Positions 15,593 to 21,321 of a DNA stretch of 21,321 nt are shown piece after piece (within the stretch, counting starts at the first letter, position 1; each line of letters opens with the position of its first letter). The stretch is taken from assembly GCA_937996615.1 (NCBI GenBank), contig CALKVD010000173.1, positions 1-21,321 of the forward strand, in the 5' to 3' direction. Origin of the DNA: an uncultured Rickettsiales bacterium. Its GTDB lineage: Bacteria; Pseudomonadota; Alphaproteobacteria; Rickettsiales; Midichloriaceae. Below the pieces are notes generated by a model. That model was not told the DNA's origin, ran no database searches, and saw only the letters and a list, made by a program, of their open reading frames with translations. Both the position numbers and the translations under genes were made by a program.

Positions 15593-15630
15593 ATTATGCT
15601 ATTGTATTATAACAAAGCTTGTCGTATAAT
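15593..15630 (+). promoter_or_regulatory. Copy 3 of the shared promoter block, ahead of paralogue C
   Basis: The -35 TTGTAT (15602-15607) and consensus -10 TATAAT (15625-15630) are separated by 17 bp, and the -10 ends 35 bp before the ATG. The flank ATTATGCTATTG and the spacer start TATAACAA match copy 2. The dyad is imperfect here: ACAA and TTGT pair around AGC, with the outer positions broken by CG. Confidence 0.7.
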
Positions 15631-15665
15631 TCAGGTGTATTAATAACAAATTTTTAAGTATCAAA

Positions 15666-16097
15666 ATGCAAATAAATAATCTTGATAACTCGCAACATTC
15701 TGTTCAGGACACTAAATTGGAGGTTTGCCCAAACGATTTAAGGAATTTTGATAATCAGTACCCTCATTTATCATTTTTACTATGTAAAGATCGAGCTTTA
15801 TTGGAAAGAGCTGTGAAAATTCATAAAGGTGGTGATCTTCTGGATATGAGTCCTTATGATTTTTCTGAGCCAGAAAAATACGCTCAACTTGGTTATTTCA
15901 TTGCTCTAGGATCAGCGATTGCAAGTCTAGGATTATTGACAGTAGAGATTGCGATTCATTCAATGCCACTGTTGCTTGTTGCTATGGCGGTAGTTGGGAT
16001 TGGCGGATTAGTAGCTTGTGTATTGAATAAAAAAGCGGAAGATTTCATCAGAAATACTAAACCTCTTGTTTTGGTTGAATATAATTTAGAGAGTTGA
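15666..16097 (+). CDS. Small two-helix membrane protein, tandem paralogue C
   Basis: Protein of 143 residues with the layout of paralogues A and B. The segments are FDNQYPHLSFLLCKDRALLE (28-47), a polar linker, PEKYAQLGYFIA (69-80), helix 1 (about 77-97), a turn ending HSMPLLL, helix 2 (about 100-120), then NKKAEDFI. The tail is short. The linker before the EKY motif is about 7-8 residues longer than in B. No signal peptide, enzyme motif or known family is visible. The Shine-Dalgarno is weak. The gene has its own promoter copy and converges on the M16 peptidase gene 109 bp away. Confidence 0.85.
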   Translation: MQINNLDNSQHSVQDTKLEVCPNDLRNFDNQYPHLSFLLCKDRALLERAVKIHKGGDLLDMSPYDFSEPEKYAQLGYFIALGSAIASLGLLTVEIAIHSMPLLLVAMAVVGIGGLVACVLNKKAEDFIRNTKPLVLVEYNLES

Positions 16098-16206
16098 GAC
16101 AATAAAAACCTTAGTAGAATAGCTAAAACGTAATTGTCTAGACTCAAGGATGAGAATTCAGCTTCGTTTCCTATTTTATAAAAATTATTTATAAATAACC
16201 AAGCCA

Positions 16207-17523
16207 CTAAATCCTGAACAGGCTGGTGATTTTATCGTAGTCATAAATCACATCGGTGATATTACCAGCCATCGCAACCGTTAGTTGTTGGTTCGTGAGG
16301 TTTTGCAGCAAACTTTTCGCTTCTTTTGCAATGTCTTTAGGCTCCAATTCGTCTATTTTTTGCAATATTTCGTCAAAAGTTATAACTCTGTCAAATACGG
16401 CATAGTTATTGACCATTTTTTCTGCTCTTTTGCTTGAACTCTCTTGGCTCATTAGAATTCCGGATCTGATTTGAGCTTTGGCGCGATTTAGTTCGCTTTC
16501 AGTAACATTTTCGGATATTCCCCTGATTTGTTCGCCACAAACTTTAATCAATTCGTTAATTTTGTCGGTACTGCTGCTTGCGAATATCCCAAATATCCCT
16601 GTATCATGGTAATTCGAGCAAAATGATGAAATGCCATAAGCTAAGCCGCGTTTTTCTCGAACTTCCTGGAAAAGACGAGAAGACATTCCGCCACCAGCTA
16701 TAATCGCTAATATTTGTTGGGCATAGTAATTATCGTCGAAATATGATGAACCGTTGAAACATAATGCAACGTGGATTTGTTCGACGTCTTTTTTGCTGCG
16801 TCTGTCTCCGCCGATATATACAGCTTTAGGTTGCGTGATTCCGGAATCAAACGGTGATTTCTGGCAAAAATTAGATGAATTATGAGAATTCTTAGAATTA
16901 ACAACAAAACGTTGGTTTAATTGTTCTTTTATTTGATTTATTTCGATATTTCCTGCAATACCGATGATTGTATTGCTTGGTATATAGTATTTTGCTGCAT
17001 AATCGATTAGATTCTGTCTGGTTATTTGTTTGATCAAATCAACTCTCCCAGCGATTGGTAATCCAAAAACCTGATTTTGATATGCGGCTTCTTGCATTAG
17101 ATCAAATACCAAATCTGAAGGATCGTCATTGCCTTCGACGATTTCATGGATAATAACATTGATTTCTTTTTGCAACTCCTCTTCGTCATAAACAGAGTGA
17201 TTAGTTAGATCAGCGAGCATATCAATCGCAAGGCCGATATCTTCTTTTAAAACTTTTGCAGCATAAACAGTGCTGTCTCTTGAAGTATAGGCGTTCAAGT
17301 ACCCTCCAATCATATCGAATTCTTCAGCGATTTCTGCAGCGTTCCGACGGCTTGTGCCTTTGAAGTTCATATGTTCAAGACAGTGGGATATTCCGTTGAT
17401 ATATCCAGTTTCGTCTCTGCTGCCGGCTTTGAACAGAACTCTAACACTAACACTTTCGATCTGGTTTATTTGGTCTAGTAATACTGTAATACCATTGTCT
17501 AATGTAAATTTTTCTGAATTCAT
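16207..17523 (-). CDS. M16-family zinc peptidase (processing-peptidase-like)
   Basis: Protein of 438 residues matching the M16B type found across alphaproteobacteria and related to the mitochondrial processing peptidase beta subunit. The inverted zinc motif HxxEH is HCLEH (H47, E50, H51), and the third ligand is the glutamate in IIHEI (E127), 76 residues after H51, the usual distance. The C-terminal half has the family segment GGGMSSRLFQEVREKRGLAY with the substrate-tyrosine motif, so this chain has both the catalytic and the substrate-binding halves. It has no signal peptide and is probably cytoplasmic. The substrate is unknown. It lies 75 bp downstream of the symporter gene on the same strand, with very AT-rich sequence between them. 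Confidence 0.95.
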   Translation of the reverse strand: MNSEKFTLDNGITVLLDQINQIESVSVRVLFKAGSRDETGYINGISHCLEHMNFKGTSRRNAAEIAEEFDMIGGYLNAYTSRDSTVYAAKVLKEDIGLAIDMLADLTNHSVYDEEELQKEINVIIHEIVEGNDDPSDLVFDLMQEAAYQNQVFGLPIAGRVDLIKQITRQNLIDYAAKYYIPSNTIIGIAGNIEINQIKEQLNQRFVVNSKNSHNSSNFCQKSPFDSGITQPKAVYIGGDRRSKKDVEQIHVALCFNGSSYFDDNYYAQQILAIIAGGGMSSRLFQEVREKRGLAYGISSFCSNYHDTGIFGIFASSSTDKINELIKVCGEQIRGISENVTESELNRAKAQIRSGILMSQESSSKRAEKMVNNYAVFDRVITFDEILQKIDELEPKDIAKEAKSLLQNLTNQQLTVAMAGNITDVIYDYDKITSLFRI

Positions 17524-17598
17524 TATGTTTTTTTAATTAACGTAATTATTATTTTTTTTGATCTATATTTTTTTATATTTTATAAATGAAGATACTAG

Positions 17599-18921
17599 CT
17601 ACCCAAATTTAACGCTTTTAGATAGTTTTAGAACACCAGCAACATTAATAATCATTAGTAAGCCTCCGCAAACACTCATAAATAATATAGCTTTTTCTTG
17701 AGAAAAAAACGAGAAAAAACTAAATGCAGCAAAACTATACAATATATATAATTTGCTGCCATGTTTTTGGTATAGAAACCTCGCACATTTTTGGCCCACA
17801 ACTAAATATCCAGCTAGAGTTGTAAATCCTGCGATAAAAAATAGTGATGCTATATAGATTGCAACATAATTCTCCGGGAGGTAGATAGCTAATGCTTTAG
17901 CAACATAATCTGTTGGTTGCAAATCTGCCCAGCTCCAAACTCCAGTTATCATTGTGATTATAACCGTCATCGTATATATTAAAGTATTGGACAGCATTCC
18001 AAAAACCGCCATCCGAGCTTGTTTTTCTGGATGGTGGGTTCGGGTTTCGCTCTGGACAATCGAGTCATATCCAATGCCGATATCACCGGCATATACTGCC
18101 CGAGCAACTCCATATCTAGCAGCCATTAGCATTGTGCTGCCACCAAAGCCTCCGATTGCGGCATGTCCGTTAAAAGCCGAGTGAATAATGTTGTAAAAGA
18201 CGCTGGGGATCTGATCAAAATTTACTGCTATAATCCAGCAACCAATACATATATAACTAATCACAAATATTGGCATTAGGGTAATACATACAGTAGTAAA
18301 GCTTTTAATGCCAGTTATAGTTGTAAGCATCAATAGAAATAAAAGAGCTGCAATTGCTATAATTCGATCAATCTCAAAAGTACTGACTAATGTATCGGTA
18401 ATCATAACAAATTGTGATACTTCAGCTCCATAAATACATAATAGAATACATATAAAAATAGGCATTAATTTACCTAGAAACGTTTTCCTGAATGCTGCTT
18501 GTAGGTAATACATCGGACCGCCGTCATAGCCGCCGCCATGGTGACTGTGGTGGACTCTATGCTTAATCCCGAGGTATATTTCGCAATATTTGACCAACAT
18601 CCCTAAAAAAGACGCAACCCACATCCAAAACAATGCTCCAGGTCCCCCGATCGTAATCGCTGTCATAACCCAGACAAGGCTTCCAAGTCCGATCATTCCA
18701 CCAATTGAAGCAAAATATAATTTGATCGGATGAACCCCTGGATGGTCACGATGAGATGATTTGATCAGATCGTGAATATTTTTCTTGCTTTTATAAAGAA
18801 CTTGAAACTGATAGCCTTTGGATTTAAAGGTTAGGTAGATGCCAGTCAAGAGAATTGTAGCAAGCCCGATATACCAGATGAAAGTATCTAAAATTGAGAG
18901 TAAATAAAAAAAAGATTCCAT
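17599..18921 (-). CDS. AGCS-family sodium:alanine/glycine symporter
   Basis: Inner-membrane amino-acid transporter of 440 residues with about 10-11 hydrophobic segments. Family features are GSLVWVMTAITIGGPGALFWMWVASFLGMLVKYCEIYLG, the GYDGGPMYYLQ segment, and ARAVYAGDIGIGYDSIVQSE in the middle. The family imports alanine or glycine coupled to sodium, and the exact substrate cannot be told here. For a host-dependent cell such uptake is plausible, and alanine also feeds peptidoglycan stems, but that link is inference. It has its own promoter candidate (18939-18966) and diverges from the FliE-like gene across 178 bp. Confidence 0.93.
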   Translation of the reverse strand: MESFFYLLSILDTFIWYIGLATILLTGIYLTFKSKGYQFQVLYKSKKNIHDLIKSSHRDHPGVHPIKLYFASIGGMIGLGSLVWVMTAITIGGPGALFWMWVASFLGMLVKYCEIYLGIKHRVHHSHHGGGYDGGPMYYLQAAFRKTFLGKLMPIFICILLCIYGAEVSQFVMITDTLVSTFEIDRIIAIAALLFLLMLTTITGIKSFTTVCITLMPIFVISYICIGCWIIAVNFDQIPSVFYNIIHSAFNGHAAIGGFGGSTMLMAARYGVARAVYAGDIGIGYDSIVQSETRTHHPEKQARMAVFGMLSNTLIYTMTVIITMITGVWSWADLQPTDYVAKALAIYLPENYVAIYIASLFFIAGFTTLAGYLVVGQKCARFLYQKHGSKLYILYSFAAFSFFSFFSQEKAILFMSVCGGLLMIINVAGVLKLSKSVKFG

Positions 18922-18938
18922 AGTTTTTTAAACTTGAG

Positions 18939-18966
18939 CAAATATTCAATATGCATGATTTGTCAA
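18939..18966 (-). promoter_or_regulatory. Candidate promoter for the symporter gene
   Basis: On the minus strand a consensus TTGACA (18966-18961) is followed after 16 bp by TATTTG (18944-18939), about 17 bp upstream of the start. The -35 is perfect and the -10 is weak. Confidence 0.4.
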
Positions 18967-19099
18967 TTGCATAATTATTTTTTTATTTTAATTTTAATAA
19001 TTAACTTGCAACTCATTCAAACATAATATATATAAGTGCTTGTAATAAACAACAAAAAATAACACAACGCTACATAGTTTGTTATCTATTTAGGTTAAT

Positions 19100-19615
19100 A
19101 TGATTCCTTCAAACCAAAGTGTATCACTCAGTAGATATAGTCAAGCTGTCAAGGCATATGGAGCGACAAATGCAAATATCCAAGCGTTGGGTGATTTGCG
19201 TCAACCTTTGGTTGTGCCAGCTGATTCTGTTGAAATTGGAATTAGTGGTGATACTACTGCGATAGCACAGAATAACGTAATAAAATCTGCTAGTTCTAGC
19301 GACGAAATTAAATCTAATGGTTATCATGGATTACTTAAACAACTAAATAATCGTAAAGCTCCAAAAGCTATACTCTATCAAGGAGATAGACTAGAACCAG
19401 CATCTGATCGCACCTCATTCCAAAATTTGCTGCGTGGTAAATTTAATTCAATTCGTCAAGAAGAAGCTATACTATCTGAAGCTAGCTCTAGTAATACTAG
19501 TACTATAGCAGTGATGCGTAGTATCAACACTTTGGAACAATCGGTCCAGGAATTTACAGCTGTGCGTGACAAATTAGTTAATGCATGGCATGAAGTCTTT
19601 AATCTAGCAATGTGA
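19100..19615 (+). CDS. fliE: FliE-like flagellar hook-basal body protein with N-terminal extension
   Basis: Protein of 171 residues whose C-terminus matches FliE, the small rod/MS-ring junction protein of the flagellar basal body. The segment from about 135 on reads TIAVMRSINTLEQSVQEFTAVRDKLVNAW and ends HEVFNLAM. It has the family's VRDKLV-x-A(Y/W)-x-E(I/V) signature and the usual ending near a terminal methionine. FliE is normally 95-115 residues, so about 60 N-terminal residues are extra: polar and Ser/Asn-rich, with no signal peptide, as expected for a protein exported by the flagellar type III apparatus. The usual neighbours flgB and flgC are absent, and the gene stands alone between opposite-strand genes. 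A weak promoter may lie in the 178-bp divergent region. The call rests on the C-terminus only. Confidence 0.72.
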   Translation: MIPSNQSVSLSRYSQAVKAYGATNANIQALGDLRQPLVVPADSVEIGISGDTTAIAQNNVIKSASSSDEIKSNGYHGLLKQLNNRKAPKAILYQGDRLEPASDRTSFQNLLRGKFNSIRQEEAILSEASSSNTSTIAVMRSINTLEQSVQEFTAVRDKLVNAWHEVFNLAM

Positions 19616-19645
19616 TTAATTAATAACTAAAGCATTGTTCCAAAG
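19530..19645. repeat. 12-bp inverted repeat spanning the 3' end of the FliE-like gene
   Basis: CTTTGGAACAAT (19530-19541, inside the gene) and ATTGTTCCAAAG (19634-19645, after the stop) are perfect complements about 92 bp apart. They could fold the mRNA 3' end back onto the last codons. A chance match of this size in a 21-kb window is possible. Confidence 0.35.
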
Positions 19646-19688
19646 TTTGTCGCTCAAAAGTGGTTTTAAAATAATTAATATGACACAA

Positions 19689-20822
19689 TTATTTTTTCAT
19701 ACGGATTTGATAAATACAAACAGAGATTAAGGTGAAAATACTACTTAGGAGTAAAGCTAAGATTGTTCTATACTTAACAGCCAGTTCAGTTTTTGTATTG
19801 ATTAGCATAATAGCATCAAACATAACAAAAACTAAAAACCCTAATAAAATCCCCAAAGCTCCTCCATATGCTTGAATTTTATTGGTATATCGCTGAGTAT
19901 AGCTACGAGTATATATATAACCAATTATCAGCATCAAGGTCCACAATATGGGTAAGCTGAGCTGTTTATAATAGTACAATTCATAGCTGAAGGCACTAAG
20001 ACCAAAATTACGTGTAAATTTGATTACACTAGGTAATTCCCAGAACTGAATTGCTTCAGGAACGATTAAGCTATCGACGATGCTGTCAAATTTTATATTT
20101 GAATTTATTATGATTTGATTTTCAGAGATGACTCGATGAGAGCGAATCACGGTTGCATCAGTAATTGTTAAGTTGTGATTTCCTATTTTGAGAGATGGAG
20201 CGATTATTATATCATCAAAGTTCCACTGATTATTAATGTTAAAGATTTTGACATCAGTTAAAGTGCGGTTTACTGGGTTGATTTTGCTTGCGTTTATGAT
20301 AAATTTGCGACCATCATTTCCTTGTGCTTTGATCCATAAACCATTTTTACCAATGTTGACTAGAGTTTGTGTATGGCGTACATTCCTTTTATGTTGGTAG
20401 GAAGATGCTAGATCAGTGAAAATTGCACTTAATGGCATCAGAATCATGAAATGAACTATAATAAGCCCAATAAGGCCGACAATGCTTGGGGCTATAATCT
20501 GCAAGTCTGAAAAGCCTAGGGATTTTAAGGCAATAATTGTATTCTGTTTTGCTAATTGTTTATAGGTAATTGTTGATGCTAGAATTATAATAATTGGACT
20601 GATGCGTTGGACTATGCTATAATTCTGGTATATAGAAAGTTTTAGTATAGAAAATACTGTGAGACTGCTATAGTGTTCTTTGCTTGAAAGCCTGATCCAT
20701 TCGATCATATCAAAAATATAAACCAAAAGAGATATGATTGCAGTAATGATAGCAACATTAAGGCAAAAAGATTTGCATATAAAAACAGTAACGGTTGGGG
20801 ATAAGATTTTTTTACTTTGCAT
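19689..20822 (-). CDS. lptG: LPS export ABC permease LptG (YjgQ family)
   Basis: Inner-membrane subunit of the LptB2FG transporter that extracts lipopolysaccharide and passes it to LptC/LptA. The protein has 377 residues with the family architecture: hydrophobic N-terminal helices (near 16-37, 61-85 and 100-130), a large periplasmic beta-jellyroll domain (about 145-275), and three C-terminal helices starting with KQLSLPILWTLMLIIGY. The N-terminal RISPIIIILASTITYKQLAKQNTIIALKSLGFS segment contains the conserved coupling-helix region. LptG fits better than LptF from the spacing and the C-terminal sequence, but the two are related. The ATG lies 3 bp after the stop of the upstream gene, so they are translated from one transcript. 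Confidence 0.88.
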   Translation of the reverse strand: MQSKKILSPTVTVFICKSFCLNVAIITAIISLLVYIFDMIEWIRLSSKEHYSSLTVFSILKLSIYQNYSIVQRISPIIIILASTITYKQLAKQNTIIALKSLGFSDLQIIAPSIVGLIGLIIVHFMILMPLSAIFTDLASSYQHKRNVRHTQTLVNIGKNGLWIKAQGNDGRKFIINASKINPVNRTLTDVKIFNINNQWNFDDIIIAPSLKIGNHNLTITDATVIRSHRVISENQIIINSNIKFDSIVDSLIVPEAIQFWELPSVIKFTRNFGLSAFSYELYYYKQLSLPILWTLMLIIGYIYTRSYTQRYTNKIQAYGGALGILLGFLVFVMFDAIMLINTKTELAVKYRTILALLLSSIFTLISVCIYQIRMKK

Positions 20823-20825
20823 TAT

Positions 20826-21321
20826 TTATTTCTGATTTGAAGAATCTATAGAGCTAACCATAAAATCAATACTTTGATCTGATATGCTAAGTTTAACGCT
20901 CTTATATTCAGCTATTTTAGTGCCAATTAGAGATTTTTTTAAAACAACTATATCACTGTCATTTAGTGATTGGCTGAGAGCTTCAATCCAATCTTGGTTT
21001 TTGGCTTGCATTTTTAATTCTCTCATCACTATTCCAGAAGGTAGTCCAATTGTAAGTGATATTACACTATTGTTTTTTACTGCGGAAGTAGATAATGAGA
21101 TTATTTTATCATTTTCTGATTGTGATACTATCAAGTCAGGGGAATTAGAAGAATCACTTGATTTTAACCTAGCATTGGTTTTTGCGGCAGCATCAGCTTT
21201 TTCTGCTGCGATAGTTTCTAGGTGAATCTTTCTTTCTTTATCAATTTCATCATGAAAAAAATAATATAAACACTTTTCAAATAGATTATATTGAGAAGGA
21301 TTTTTAGCTCGATCTATTGAA
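20826..21321 (-). CDS. Unidentified protein, C-terminal part (5' end outside window)
   Basis: The frame is open from the right edge to a stop at 20826-20828, about 165 residues. A TTG-initiated start at 21134 is not needed, because the frame continues upstream to the window end. The visible sequence begins SIDRAKNPSQYNLFEKCLYYFFHDEIDKE. It passes through an Ala/Lys-rich charged helix (IAAEKADAAAKTNARLK), then a Ser/Asn linker. It ends in a compact domain with SVISLTIGLPSGIVMRELKM, WIEALSQSLNDSDIVVLKK and YKSVKLSISDQSIDFMVSS. No membrane helix or signal is visible. I do not recognise the family. The 3-bp gap to lptG indicates translational coupling, but it need not mean a role in LPS export. 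Confidence 0.75.
   Translation of the reverse strand, partial: SIDRAKNPSQYNLFEKCLYYFFHDEIDKERKIHLETIAAEKADAAAKTNARLKSSDSSNSPDLIVSQSENDKIISLSTSAVKNNSVISLTIGLPSGIVMRELKMQAKNQDWIEALSQSLNDSDIVVLKKSLIGTKIAEYKSVKLSISDQSIDFMVSSIDSSNQK

Noticed and set aside
14318..15630. CRISPR-like or transposon-end interpretation of the three repeated blocks
   Set aside because: The blocks are spaced by whole genes (about 640 bp), are all in the same orientation, and sit at a fixed distance from start codons with proper -35/-10 geometry. A promoter explanation is sufficient.
16097..16139. Terminator between paralogue C and the M16 peptidase gene (AGACAAT/ATTGTCT)
   Set aside because: The 7-bp arms enclose a 29-base loop and no T tract follows. 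This is too weak to call.
18981..19099. Sigma-28 type flagellar promoter upstream of the FliE-like gene
   Set aside because: No TAAA...GCCGATAA-like pattern is present. Only weak sigma-70-like boxes in very AT-rich DNA can be found, too ambiguous to annotate.

Overview
The window looks like part of an AT-rich chromosome from an alphaproteobacterium, most likely a Rickettsiales-type intracellular bacterium. This rests on gene content: FAD-dependent thymidylate synthase ThyX, a CGFS monothiol glutaredoxin, an M16 peptidase resembling the mitochondrial processing peptidase beta subunit, and housekeeping genes dispersed rather than kept in their classical clusters. The enzymes carry Asn/Ser/Lys-rich insertions. 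The bacterium makes diaminopimelate-type peptidoglycan (asd, murC, murJ), has an LPS export permease (lptG) and a BAM complex (bamD). A FliE-like gene suggests a flagellated lineage. The placement is inference; no rRNA or tRNA is present to anchor it.

Left part (1-12479): the end of aspS on the plus strand meets a long minus-strand run. In transcription order the run is thyX, asd, a secreted pentapeptide-repeat protein, radA, cvpA, grxD, bamD, murC, mutS. A long hairpin followed by a T-rich tract at 451-508 probably terminates it. Two intergenic stretches in this part (about 399-761 and 7346-7655) hold unusually GC-rich patches that share a GGCGGGCGC-type core and have no convincing gene.

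Middle (12480-16206): murJ diverges from thyX. It is followed by three tandem, individually promoted, divergent paralogues (14390-14815, 15024-15449, 15666-16097) encoding membrane proteins of about 141-143 residues. Each has a conserved N-terminal YP/LL segment, an (A/P)EKY motif and a tight two-helix hydrophobic hairpin. All three share a copied promoter block with a -35 box, a 17-bp spacer and a -10 box. A dyad fills the spacer and the -10 box lies 32-35 bp from the ATG. I recognise no family for these proteins, and they are the best candidate for something undescribed in this window.

Right part (16207-21321): on the minus strand are an M16 zinc peptidase and an AGCS-family sodium:alanine/glycine symporter. 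On the plus strand is an isolated FliE-like gene with a long N-terminal extension. On the minus strand again, lptG is preceded by the 3' part of an unidentified gene that runs off the window.
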